A DNA stretch of 64,000 bases, from positions 496,001 to 560,000 of the forward strand of contig NZ_JANBBF010000011.1 of the NCBI RefSeq assembly GCF_024648885.1, given 5' to 3'. The translations under genes and the position numbers were made by a program. This document shows, piece after piece, positions 25,939-33,462 of the stretch (its first letter is position 1; every line of letters starts with the position of its first letter). The notes beneath the pieces were generated by a model. That model did no database searches, had not been told where the DNA came from, and saw only the letters and a list, made by a program, of their open reading frames with translations. This stretch comes from Prauserella salsuginis (GTDB taxonomy: Bacteria; Actinomycetota; Actinomycetes; Mycobacteriales; Pseudonocardiaceae).

Positions 25939-26646
25939 TCATGGCCGGACGTCGGCGTGGGCGGCCAGTCCGGCGATGAACACGTCCAGGGCGAACTCGA
26001 AGTGGTCCGGTTCGGTGCCGTGGGGCATGGCGTGGTTCATCGCCTTGAGGTTCGGCAGCTGGTCGGCGGGCAGTGATTGCAGGTAGTCGCCGATCTGTCC
26101 GAGCCGCCGGTGCGCCTCGTCCGACTGCCCGCTGGGCGACTGCCACAGGCTCGCCTCGTAGGCGTACGCCGTGACGTGGAGCGCCAGCATGTCACCGGCT
26201 GCGGCGATGCGGTCGTCGGGGATCCCGGAACATCGCAGGATTCCGAGCATTCCGTCCATCGCGACGAGGATCCCCGGGGTAGTGGGGATCAGCGTCTCCA
26301 TCGCGATCTGCGCGATGCCGGGGGTTTCGGTCAGTACCCGCGCTTGCTCCAGGCAGAGCTGTTTGAGCTGGGTGCGCCAGTTCTGCGGGTCCGGTTCCGG
26401 CGTCTCGACGACGCGCATCGCGGCGTCCAGCATCAGCTCGTGCAGCTCCCGCTTGTCCTGGACGTGCGCATACAGCGAGCCGGGTCCCGTGTCGAGCTCG
26501 TGGGCGATGCGGCGCATCGTCACGGCATCCGGTCCTTCGGCGGACAGCACGGACAGCGCGGTGTCCACGATCGTCTCGGTGGTCAGCTGCCGGCGTGGCG
26601 TGCGCGTGGCGCGCCGCCACGGCGGAGGGGGCAGGGGCGCGTTCAC
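25939..26646 (-). CDS. TetR/AcrR-family regulator
   Basis: 235 residues. DNA-binding domain: TTETIVDTALSVLSAEGPDA, VTMRRIAHELDTGPGSLYAH, VQDKRELHELMLDAAM; the C-terminal ligand domain has the helices of the TetR_C class. The GTG start is 6 nt after a TAGGGT -10 hexamer. Divergent from the flavin monooxygenase gene, with clear inverted and direct repeats between; it almost surely represses both. Ligand unknown. Confidence 0.93.
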   Translation of the reverse strand: MNAPLPPPPWRRATRTPRRQLTTETIVDTALSVLSAEGPDAVTMRRIAHELDTGPGSLYAHVQDKRELHELMLDAAMRVVETPEPDPQNWRTQLKQLCLEQARVLTETPGIAQIAMETLIPTTPGILVAMDGMLGILRCSGIPDDRIAAAGDMLALHVTAYAYEASLWQSPSGQSDEAHRRLGQIGDYLQSLPADQLPNLKAMNHAMPHGTEPDHFEFALDVFIAGLAAHADVRP

Positions 26647-26652
26647 GCAGCC

Positions 26653-26658
26653 ACCCTA
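26653..26658 (-). promoter_or_regulatory. -10 hexamer of leaderless tetR promoter
   Basis: Minus-strand TAGGGT, 6 nt before GTG 26646. Confidence 0.45.
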
Positions 26659-26672
26659 GGGGCGATCCCCGA

Positions 26673-26716
26673 TTGACGCGAACACCGTCCGTTCGTAGAA
26701 CGGTGTTCGTAGAACG
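26673..26716 (+). promoter_or_regulatory. Promoter and TetR operator of the flavin monooxygenase
   Basis: TTGACG (26673-26678), 17-bp spacer, TAGAAC (26696-26701). Over it lie an inverted repeat CGAACACCGT / ACGGTGTTCG (26679-26688 and 26700-26709) and an exact direct repeat GTTCGTAGAACG (26691-26702 and 26705-26716). This is a textbook arrangement for TetR repression. Confidence 0.78.
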
Positions 26717-26740
26717 AACAGCGTTCGACAGGAGGGGTGG

Positions 26741-28348
26741 ATGAGAACCGAGGAGAGCGTTCCCGTGCTGGTCGTCGGAGCCGGATTGGCTGGTGCCTCG
26801 GCGGCGATGTTCCTGGGGTTGCACGGCATACCCGCGCTGGTGGTGGAACGGCATCCGGCCACGTCGAATCAGCCGAAGGCGCGCGGACAGTCGTGGCACA
26901 CGATGGAGGCACTGCGCATCGCGGGCGTGGCCGAGCGGGTGAGCGAGGCGGGCTACGACCTGAGTGTCGGTATGCCGATCGTGATCGCCGAGAGCGTCGC
27001 AGGCCGCACCCTGCACGAGATCGTCGGCGAACAGCCGCCGGACTGGTCGCACCTCACGCCCGTGACCATGGCGATGGCCAGCCAGGAGAAGGTGGAGCCG
27101 ATCCTGCTGGACCGGGCGCGCGAGCTCGGCACGCAGGTACGGTTCGGCACCGAGGTGCTCCGCCTCGACCAGCACGGGGACGGCGTCCGCGCCCGCGTGC
27201 GGGACTCCTCGGGCGAGTACACGGTGGCCGCGCAGTACGTCGTCGCCGCGGACGGCTGGCGAAGTCCGATCCGGCAGGCCCTCGGTGTCGGAACCCACGG
27301 CAGGGGCGCGCTCGGGCACTCGGTGATGGTGCAGTTCAGGGCCGAGCTCGACGAGCTAGTGCAGGGGCGGGATTTCGCGCTGTTCTACCTGCAGGGCAAC
27401 CCGGGCGGGAACGTTTTCGTGAGTACCGACGAGCCCGGCCGGTGGGTGATGGGTTTCGACTACGACCCGGACACCGGTGACCGTCCGGAGTCCTACACCG
27501 ACGCGGAACTCGTCGATAGGGTCCGCGCGGTGGTGGGCGTCGACGACCTGGACGTCACGATCGTCGACCGGGTCGGGACCGGACTGGCACACCGGGTCGC
27601 GGACACCTTCACCGCAGGGCGGGTGCATCTCGTCGGGGACGCCGCGCACACGATGCCGCCGCACGGCGGGCAGGGCGGCAACACGGCCGTCATGGACGGG
27701 TTCTACCTCGCATGGAAGCTCGCCGCCGTGTTGCAGGGGTGGGCGGGCCCCGGCCTGCTGGACAGTCACGACACCGAACGCCGCCCCTACGGCGACCTCA
27801 TCGCCGCGCAGCAGTACGCGAACATGATCGTTCGTTCCGCGCCGGACAAGGCCGACGGGACGGAGGATCCGCTCGTGCCGCCCGAGCAGCAACTGCTCGG
27901 GTACCGCTGTCCCGGCGGCGCGATCGCGGCCGAGCCCGCCGACGACGGCGGGCTGCTCGAGGATCCCGCGCAGCCCACCGGGCGCCCCGGCTCCCATGCC
28001 CCGCACGTGTGGCTGCGGGACGGCGTGCCCGCCCTCGACGTCTTCGGCCGTGGATTCGTCCTGCTCACCGCGTCGCCGGCATGGGCGGAGGCAGCCGAAC
28101 GCGTGGCCGACGACCTGGCGGTGCCGCTCCGGGCGCAGTTGCTGGACGAGGGGGAGTGGCTCACCGCCTACGGCATCGGGGCGGCGGGTGCGTCCCTGGT
28201 CCGCCCCGACCGGTTCATCGCGTGGCGGGCGACGGGTGTGGGCAGTGCCGCCGAGCTCTCGGCCGCGCTGTGCACCGTGCTCAGCCGGGACGACGGCGGG
28301 TCCGTTCGGTCGAGTGGGCCCGGTGGGACTCGAACCCACACCGGCTAG
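26741..28348 (+). CDS. FAD-dependent aromatic monooxygenase (PHBH fold)
   Basis: 535-residue group A flavin hydroxylase. Seen: VLVVGAGLAGASAAMFLGLH (GxGxxG dinucleotide loop), the DG motif YVVAADGWRSPIRQALG, and the GD motif VHLVGDAAHTMPPHGGQGGN; a C-terminal thioredoxin-like domain (WLRDGVPALDVFGRGFVLL) as in phenol/polyketide hydroxylases. RBS AGGAGGGG. The last residues (SSGPGGTRTHTG and the TAG stop) are encoded by a duplicated tRNA 3' end, so the C terminus was made or changed by an integration event. Substrate unknown. Confidence 0.92.
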   Translation: MRTEESVPVLVVGAGLAGASAAMFLGLHGIPALVVERHPATSNQPKARGQSWHTMEALRIAGVAERVSEAGYDLSVGMPIVIAESVAGRTLHEIVGEQPPDWSHLTPVTMAMASQEKVEPILLDRARELGTQVRFGTEVLRLDQHGDGVRARVRDSSGEYTVAAQYVVAADGWRSPIRQALGVGTHGRGALGHSVMVQFRAELDELVQGRDFALFYLQGNPGGNVFVSTDEPGRWVMGFDYDPDTGDRPESYTDAELVDRVRAVVGVDDLDVTIVDRVGTGLAHRVADTFTAGRVHLVGDAAHTMPPHGGQGGNTAVMDGFYLAWKLAAVLQGWAGPGLLDSHDTERRPYGDLIAAQQYANMIVRSAPDKADGTEDPLVPPEQQLLGYRCPGGAIAAEPADDGGLLEDPAQPTGRPGSHAPHVWLRDGVPALDVFGRGFVLLTASPAWAEAAERVADDLAVPLRAQLLDEGEWLTAYGIGAAGASLVRPDRFIAWRATGVGSAAELSAALCTVLSRDDGGSVRSSGPGGTRTHTG

Positions 28349-28351
28349 GAC
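28309..28351. repeat. Duplicated tRNA 3' end (candidate att site, distal copy)
   Basis: 43 bp identical but for one base to 29475-29517, which is the 3' part of the tRNA gene. It holds the acceptor 3' strand, T arm and part of the anticodon stem. The two copies are direct repeats 1166 bp apart, as left by tRNA-directed integration. Confidence 0.8.
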
Positions 28352-28362
28352 AGGGGTTGGCA

Positions 28363-28600
28363 CCGGGCGTGGCCGCGACCTTCGGCAGCGTAGCGGTCGG
28401 CCGCTGCCCGATCGTCAGGTATTCGCGGGCGGCGCGGCGCACATCGACGATCGGCATCTCGACTCGCCGGGCGGGGCTCGGTGTCGTTGTCGTGGTGGAA
28501 GTACAGCGGCGATGACAACGCCCGCACCGGCACTGCAACCCCGGCGACCGAGCGCAACCCGTCACGCCCCGAGTGTCGATTGCCAAGACCGATCACCACG
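28363..28600 (-). pseudogene. Frameshifted remnant, possibly Imm1-like immunity protein
   Basis: In one minus-strand frame the text reads GEHYGVVIGLGNRHSGRDGL ... SSPLYFHHDNDTE; a frameshift near 28460 is needed to continue as RVEMPIVDVRRAAREYLTIG then QRPT. Joined, this resembles the end of Imm1-type immunity proteins (strands, then IPVDxVRxAxREFLxTGxRP). The match is by eye and weak. No intact start. It lies inside the att-bounded segment, so it is probably decayed cargo. Confidence 0.35.
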
Positions 28601-28629
28601 CCGTAGTGCTCACCCCAGCGACGACTCGT

Positions 28630-28794
28630 TCACAACAACAGGCTCCACGCCGCGAACACCAGCCCCACGGCTATCGCCAGAGCCAGAGCCGAGAACCCCA
28701 GGGTCAGGAACCACAGGAACCCCAGGAAGTCGGTGTACCGGTTGCGCATTGCCCACGCCTCCACTGTCGGGACGCCCAGAACCGGGTCGGACAT
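28630..28794 (-). CDS. Small membrane protein (54 residues)
   Basis: Starts MSDPVLGVPTVEAWAMRNRY and continues into a hydrophobic stretch FLGFLWFLTLGFSALALAIA that spans the membrane once or forms a hairpin, ending AAWSLLL. No good ribosome site and no family recognised. It may be a real small gene on the integrated segment or chance; moderate-to-low confidence. Confidence 0.42.
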   Translation of the reverse strand: MSDPVLGVPTVEAWAMRNRYTDFLGFLWFLTLGFSALALAIAVGLVFAAWSLLL

Positions 28795-29186
28795 CCATTG
28801 TCCGCCTGAGCTGCGCTCGGCACTACGCGAAGTGGACAATCCCCGATGACGCGCCCGCGCACACGGACGTGACCCGATGACACGACACCCTCGTCACCGG
28901 CCCACCGCGCGCCGGCAGGACCAGGTGGGTCCGGTGACACGGCGCGATGCCGGTCGACACTCGTCCGGCGCTCCCGGTCGCGGATCGGGTTTCGCCCTTC
29001 GGTAGACGTGGCGACCGGATCGTCGTAGGCGAGCAGGCGTGGCAACCGGGCCAGCCGTTGGGACACAGCCGGACCGGTACCGGTTCCCTCACGCGATGCG
29101 GCGGATCTTCACCACCGGGCAGCGGGATCGCTGCGGTGCGGGCACGGTCGCGGCCTGGAGAGGTGGTGACCGTGCCCGCGCTCCGG
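28795..29186. other. Gene-less part of the integrated segment
   Basis: No convincing ORF on either strand. Holds repeat copy B (29074-29126). Base composition is similar to the rest of the window. Confidence 0.45.
29074..29126. repeat. 53-bp dispersed repeat, copy B
   Basis: 50 of 53 bases match copy A at 25745-25797. It is in the same orientation, 3.3 kb away, inside the att-bounded remnant. Confidence 0.85.
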
Positions 29187-29444
29187 TCAGGGCGCCGAGG
29201 GGTGGATGTTCTGGTTGACGTGGAAGAGGTTATCCGGGTCGTACCGCTGCTTGATCCGGCTCAGCCGGTCGTAATTGCCCAGGTAGGAAGCCTGGACACG
29301 GTCCTGATCCTCGTCCATCAGGAAGTTGACGTAGGCACCGCCCGCCGAAGTGGGGTGCAGTGCGGACCAGTAGTCCTTCGTCCACGCCGTGATCGCGGGT
29401 GCGTTGGCCGCATCGGGGTCGACGCCGGTTCGTCGTGGTCGCAC
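29187..29444 (-). pseudogene. C-terminal fragment of a BBE-domain FAD-linked oxidase
   Basis: About 75 residues match the berberine-bridge C-terminal domain: AWTKDYWSALHPTSAGGAYV, NFLMDEDQDRVQASYLGNYD, RLSRIKQRYDPDNLFHVNQN. An intact enzyme has about 450 residues with a PP-type FAD domain before this; nothing of it precedes here, because the tRNA and att copy begin 30 bp upstream. It is thus a truncated remnant, cut at the integration end. Confidence 0.85.
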
Positions 29445-29474
29445 TGCTTACCGGCCGGCAGGGCATGTGCGTCC

Positions 29475-29517
29475 GTCGAGTGGGCCCGGTGGGACTCGAA
29501 CCCACACTGGCTAGGAC
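29475..29517. repeat. Candidate att site at the tRNA 3' end (proximal copy)
   Basis: Overlaps bases 29481-29517 of the tRNA and 6 bp beyond. Direct repeat of 28309-28351 with one mismatch. This end keeps the tRNA intact. Confidence 0.8.
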
Positions 29518-29554
29518 CTAAACCTAGTGCCTCTGCCGATTGGGCTACGGGCCC
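29481..29554 (-). tRNA. tRNA with UAG anticodon (Leu-type) but short variable loop
   Basis: 74 nt, complete cloverleaf: acceptor GGGCCCG/CGGGCCC, D arm GCC...GGC, anticodon stem CTAGG/CCTAG with loop TTTAGGT (anticodon UAG, reading CUA), variable loop CCAGT of 5 nt, T arm GTGGG-TTCGAGT-CCCAC, discriminator A, no encoded CCA. U33 and G37 are as expected for a Leu tRNA, but bacterial tRNA-Leu normally has a long class II variable arm. Identity Leu is assigned from the anticodon only. Confidence 0.85.
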
Positions 29555-29672
29555 GACGGGGGAGTAGCTTAACGGTCCCGGTCACGTTCGGCGTGGCCTG
29601 TGCGCCCTCGGGGTGCATCGTGATCTACCGTGACACCCTGCGCGCAATGCATGCATTCAGCGAGGAGGACAC

Positions 29673-29894
29673 GTGGCTCGCAACCCGGACGCCATCGAAC
29701 GCGAGATCGAGCGGTCTCGCACGGCACTGGCCGGCACGATCGATCAGCTCGCGGTGAGGGCCAACCCGCAGCGGCTCGCCGACAACGCCAAGACGAGCGT
29801 CCAGGCCAAACTCGAAGAGCCGAAGGTGAAGTTCCCGCTGATCGGCGCCGGCGCGCTGATCGCGGTGCTGCTGGTGCGCAAACTGATCCGCTGA
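29673..29894 (+). CDS. DUF3618 family protein
   Basis: 73 residues: RNPDAIEREIERSRTALAGT, IDQLAVRANPQRLADNAK, then a hydrophobic LIGAGALIAVLLVRKLI at the C terminus. This is the small actinobacterial DUF3618, probably a membrane-tethered helical protein. The gene starts with GTG after GAGGAGGAC. Function unknown. A perfect hairpin follows the stop. Confidence 0.92.
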   Translation: MARNPDAIEREIERSRTALAGTIDQLAVRANPQRLADNAKTSVQAKLEEPKVKFPLIGAGALIAVLLVRKLIR

Positions 29895-29907
29895 CACTCC
29901 GCCGTCA

Positions 29908-29930
29908 CCCGGGCGCCGCCGGCGCCCGGG
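29908..29930 (+). terminator. Perfect GC hairpin after the DUF3618 gene
   Basis: CCCGGGCGCC-GCC-GGCGCCCGGG, 10-bp perfect stem, 13 nt after the stop. No U-tract, common for high-GC terminators. Confidence 0.65.
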
Positions 29931-30019
29931 CCACTGAGGCCTCCCCGGGCCGCTGACGGCCGGGGCGCCGATACCTGGGGTACTGATACCTGGGTTACCG
30001 ACACTGGGTCGCTGACACA

Positions 30020-30066
30020 CAGCACGCCGACGGCCGCGCATCGGGCGCGGGACCGTCGGCGTGCTG
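30020..30066. terminator. Bidirectional terminator between convergent genes
   Basis: CAGCACGCCGACGG (30020-30033) pairs perfectly with 30053-30066; an inner CCGCGC/GCGCGG stem fills the loop; GTTT follows. It separates the DUF3618 gene from the acidic protein gene. Confidence 0.8.
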
Positions 30067-30105
30067 GTTTCGAGTGCCGGTCCTGGTGGGGCGAGTTCGC
30101 TCCGG

Positions 30106-30831
30106 TCAGCTGGCGGCCGAGCTGGTGGCCGTCGCGTAGGTCGCCTCGTCCGACTCGTCGTCGGAGTCCGCGGCGGCGTCCGGGCTCTTGGTGATCTCCT
30201 TGCGCGGGACGCCACTGCCGGGCACGCTGCCCTGCGCGGTCGCGCCGTTGGCGGAACTCGTCGAGCTGTCCGGTTCGGCCGCCGCCTCGTCGTCCTCCGC
30301 GGTTGCCGACTCCGCTACGGCGGCCTCGCCGTCCTCGGCGGCGACCTCCTCGGACTCGGTTTCGGCGGCCGTGGTTTCGGCGGCGTCGGCCGTGGCTTCG
30401 CCGGACTCCGTGGCCTCGCCGGACTCCGCGACGTCGCCCTCGGCGCTTTCGGTCTCGTCGCTGTCCGGCTCGCCGGTCGCCGCCTCGGCCGTGGACGCGG
30501 TGTCGTCGTCCTCGGTATCAGCGGTGCCAGTGGTGTCAGCGGACTCGGCGGTGTCGGCGGACTCGGCCTGGTCGGCGGTCTCGGCACGCGAGAGTCGTGC
30601 CGTCATGTACGCCGAGGTGAACTCGAACGCGCTGCCGTTGAGCAGATGCACGACAGTCGGGTCGTCCTCGCCCCCGGTCCTCGGTGCGATCTTCTCGATG
30701 AGCTGATCCGCACGGTCGCGCGCGGCGATGATGCCCGGAGCCTTGTCGGTCAGCTCCTGACCGTCGCCGGCCACCGTGACCGTGTAGTCGTCCTCGTCGC
30801 GCACGTACACCGCAGTGATCGGCTGCGCCAC
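30106..30831 (-). CDS. Acidic, low-complexity protein with a small N-terminal domain
   Basis: 241 residues. The first 90 form a plausible folded domain (ITAVYVRDEDDYTVTVAGDG, IIAARDRADQLIEKIAP, VVHLLNGSAFEFTSAYM). The rest is an Ala/Glu/Asp/Ser/Thr tail of imperfect repeats (SADTAESADTTGTADTED and ESGEATESGEATADAAE), strongly negative and disordered, ending with a slightly basic GVPRKEITKSPDAAAD. GTG 30831 was chosen because GGGAGAGG lies about 10 nt upstream; a GTG three codons earlier is too close. No family recognised; the tail may bind basic partners. Confidence 0.78.
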   Translation of the reverse strand: MAQPITAVYVRDEDDYTVTVAGDGQELTDKAPGIIAARDRADQLIEKIAPRTGGEDDPTVVHLLNGSAFEFTSAYMTARLSRAETADQAESADTAESADTTGTADTEDDDTASTAEAATGEPDSDETESAEGDVAESGEATESGEATADAAETTAAETESEEVAAEDGEAAVAESATAEDDEAAAEPDSSTSSANGATAQGSVPGSGVPRKEITKSPDAAADSDDESDEATYATATSSAAS

Positions 30832-31076
30832 TGTCCTCACCCCTCTCCCAACGGCAGGTCTCACTGTGCAGGACGCCCCCGCCGTCGTCCTATGACGCCG
30901 ATTCGTTGACCACACGATCGAGTGGCAACCCGGCGCCGTTCTGGAATTGTGTAACGAACAGGTGCCCACAGCAATACGAGCCGGTGTCGGGAATTACGCA
31001 GGGTGAGAACGGTCTCAGTGTCGGAGTCGGGATCGTCACGGAGCGCCACGGTGTGAGCGGAGCCGGTGAATTTCCA

Positions 31077-31745
31077 TCAACGGCCGGCGATTTGCGCGAG
31101 TCCGCCCCATAGCAGGTTGACGGCGTATTCGGCGACGATCTCGGGGGTGAGGTCGTCGCGTTGTTCGGACCAGATCGCCAGCCGTTCACATCCGCCGACG
31201 ACGAATTCCGCAGCCGCCTGGAGTAGTCCCGACTCCTCGGCGAACCGTGCTGTCTCGGGGTCTGTGAAATCACCCATAAGTGTGGCGATGAGGTCGGTCT
31301 GCTGTTGCCGGGTCGTCTCGAGTTCCTCGGAGGCCGTGCCGACCAGGCTCGCCTCGTGGCGTACGAGCAGCCACGCCTGCTTGCGATCGCGGATGAAACC
31401 GAAGAACGCGCGCAGTCCTTGCCGCAGCGCCTCCTCGCCGGTGGGGGAGTTCGCGACGGCCTGTTCGGTGACGCGTCGCAGCTCGGCACGTGCCTCGCGG
31501 ATACATGCGACGAGCAGGCCCTCCTTCGAGTGGAAGTACTCGTAGAGCATCGGCTTCGACACACCGACGCGTTCCGCGATCTCGTCCATCGAGGCCGCGG
31601 TGTAGCCGCGCTCGGCGAACACGGCCTCGGCGACCTGGATCATCTGCCGCTCGCGCTGCGCACGGGGCATGCGCTTGCGGGGCTTGCCCTGGCCCGGCCC
31701 GGTCGCGGCCTCGGTGGTGTCGGGGGCTTTCGCCGTAGAACTCAC
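31077..31745 (-). CDS. TetR-family regulator next to a flavin monooxygenase
   Basis: 222 residues. Disordered lead with RKRMPRAQRERQM, HTH in FAERGYTAASMDEIAERVGV followed by SKPMLYEYFHSKEGL, then a helical ligand domain ending NLLWGGLAQIAGR. The GTG start follows a TAGCAT -10 hexamer by 6 nt. Divergent from the Baeyer-Villiger-type monooxygenase gene with palindromes between, reminiscent of ethR-ethA organisation; regulation is inferred. Confidence 0.92.
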   Translation of the reverse strand: MSSTAKAPDTTEAATGPGQGKPRKRMPRAQRERQMIQVAEAVFAERGYTAASMDEIAERVGVSKPMLYEYFHSKEGLLVACIREARAELRRVTEQAVANSPTGEEALRQGLRAFFGFIRDRKQAWLLVRHEASLVGTASEELETTRQQQTDLIATLMGDFTDPETARFAEESGLLQAAAEFVVGGCERLAIWSEQRDDLTPEIVAEYAVNLLWGGLAQIAGR

Positions 31746-31751
31746 AGCCCT

Positions 31752-31780
31752 ATGCTACCGGAAGTAACCTACTTCGAGTA
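31752..31780. promoter_or_regulatory. TetR -10 hexamer and candidate operators
   Basis: TAGCAT (minus strand, 31752-31757) is the tetR -10. Two overlapping palindromes follow: AAGTA-ACC-TACTT (31762-31774) and TACT-TCG-AGTA (31770-31780), in the 87-bp divergent gap. Confidence 0.6.
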
Positions 31781-31832
31781 AGGTGGACTCGCGGTAACAG
31801 GCAACGGGAGCAGACAGCGGCTGGAGGCACGC

Positions 31833-33302
31833 ATGGGCAACCGCATCGAGGCGGGCGTCATCATCGTCGGGACCGGGTTCTCCGGCATGGGGATGGCGAT
31901 CAAGCTCCGCCAGGAGGGGCGCGAGGACTTCGTGGTCATCGAGAAGGCCGACGAGGTGGGCGGCACCTGGCGCGACAACACCTATCCCGGCTGCGCCTGC
32001 GACATCCAGTCGCACATGTACTCGTTCTCGTTCGAGCAGAACCCCGACTGGTCGCGGGCGTTCTCCCGGCAGCCGGAGATCCAGGACTACCTGCGCGCCA
32101 CCGCCAGGAAGTACGACCTCTACCGCTCGATCCACTTCGGCCAGGAACTGACCGGCGCTCGGTGGGACGAGGAGAACCGTCGCTGGTACGTGAGCACCGC
32201 GCGCGGCGACGAGTTCGTCGGCAAGCACCTGGTCGCCGGTGTCGGCGCCCTGCACATCCCGCAGATCCCCGAACTGCGCGGCGCCGAGAAATTCCAGGGG
32301 CCCGCGTTCCACTCCGCGCAGTGGGACCACGACGTCGACCTGCGAGGCAAGAAGGTCGCGGTAGTCGGTACCGGGGCGAGCGCGGTGCAGTTCGTGCCGC
32401 AGATCGCCAAGGAGGTCGACCGGCTGACGCTGTTCCAGCGGACGCCGCCGTGGATCATGCCGAAGCCCGACCGCAAGATGCCCGGCTGGGTCCGCACGCT
32501 GTTCGCGCGCGTTCCCGGTGTCCAGCGGCTCTACCGCAGCGCCATCTACTGGATGCTCGAGATGCGTGCCGTCGGGTTCAACGGCGACCCGAGGATCATG
32601 AAGCTCGCCCAGAAGGTGGCCGAGCGGCACGTCAAGAAGCAGGTCCGCGACCCCGAACTGCGGGAGAAGGTCACACCCGACTACGTGATGGGCTGCAAGC
32701 GCGTGCTCATCTCCAACGACTACTACCCGGCGCTGGAGCGCGACAACGTCGACGTCGTCACCGACGGGGTCGCCGAGGTGACCGAGAACAGCGTCATCGA
32801 TTCGGCGGGTGTCGAGCATGAGGCGGACGTGATCATCTACGGCACCGGTTTCCATGTGACCGACGCGTTCGACCACCTGAACATCGTGGGCGTCGGGGGG
32901 CAGGATCTGGGCAAGCTCTGGGCGACCGAGGGGATGCAGACCCACAAGGGCATCACGGTCGCGGGTTTCCCGAACCTGTTCTTCCTGCTGGGCCCGAACA
33001 CCGGGCTGGGGCACAACTCGGTCGTGTTCATGATCGAGCAGCAGATCCGCTACATCGCCGAGGCCATCGAGTACACCGAGCGCAAGGAGGCCGAGGCGAT
33101 CGAGGTGCGGCCCGAGGTGCAGGACAAGTTCAACACCGACATCCAGCGCAAACTCGAAGGTGGCATCTGGAGCCGCGGTGGCTGCACCAGCTGGTACCTC
33201 GACTCGCAGGGCGTCAACCGCACCGTCTGGCCGGGTTTCACCTGGCGGTACTGGATGCAGACCCGCAAGCTCGACCCGAGCGACTACACGTTGACGAAGT
33301 GA
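31833..33302 (+). CDS. Flavin-containing/Baeyer-Villiger-type monooxygenase
   Basis: 489 residues, FAD and NADPH dependent. Seen: IIVGTGFSGMGMAIKLRQEG (FAD loop), EVGGTWRDNTYPGCACDIQS, the fingerprint FQGPAFHSAQWDHDV (FxGxxxHxxxW), the NADPH loop VAVVGTGASAVQFVPQIA, and ATG-like YGTGFHVTD. All key motifs are intact. Relatives oxidise ketones, sulfides or thioamides (EtaA/EthA type). Controlled by the divergent TetR. Native substrate unknown. Confidence 0.93.
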   Translation: MGNRIEAGVIIVGTGFSGMGMAIKLRQEGREDFVVIEKADEVGGTWRDNTYPGCACDIQSHMYSFSFEQNPDWSRAFSRQPEIQDYLRATARKYDLYRSIHFGQELTGARWDEENRRWYVSTARGDEFVGKHLVAGVGALHIPQIPELRGAEKFQGPAFHSAQWDHDVDLRGKKVAVVGTGASAVQFVPQIAKEVDRLTLFQRTPPWIMPKPDRKMPGWVRTLFARVPGVQRLYRSAIYWMLEMRAVGFNGDPRIMKLAQKVAERHVKKQVRDPELREKVTPDYVMGCKRVLISNDYYPALERDNVDVVTDGVAEVTENSVIDSAGVEHEADVIIYGTGFHVTDAFDHLNIVGVGGQDLGKLWATEGMQTHKGITVAGFPNLFFLLGPNTGLGHNSVVFMIEQQIRYIAEAIEYTERKEAEAIEVRPEVQDKFNTDIQRKLEGGIWSRGGCTSWYLDSQGVNRTVWPGFTWRYWMQTRKLDPSDYTLTK

Positions 33303-33346
33303 CGTCCCCGCGAGCGTGAGCATCCGACCGGGCTCTTGCGGCGCGG

Positions 33347-33391
33347 GTGCAGCCGACCCGGGTGCAGGCGACCCGGGCGCAGACGACGCGT
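33347..33391. repeat. Three 15-bp tandem units
   Basis: GTGCAGCCGACCCGG, GTGCAGGCGACCCGG and GCGCAGACGACGCGT in tandem after the monooxygenase gene. The GTGCAG/GCGCAG heads recall the 21-bp family. Confidence 0.7.
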
Positions 33392-33393
33392 AG

Positions 33394-33427
33394 CGGCCGG
33401 GTGACGGGACCTCCCGTCACCCGGCCG
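33394..33427. terminator. Perfect hairpin between convergent genes
   Basis: CGGCCGGGTGACGGGA and its exact complement TCCCGTCACCCGGCCG, 16-bp arms with only CC between. Serves the monooxygenase gene and possibly the convergent XRE gene. Confidence 0.8.
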
Positions 33428-33462
33428 TTCGCGTTTCGGCGGGCGCCCGGACGGTCCGCGGC

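Noticed and set aside
28309-28351. A second complete tRNA gene
   Set aside because: Only the 3' half is present; the D arm and anticodon loop are missing, so it is a fragment.
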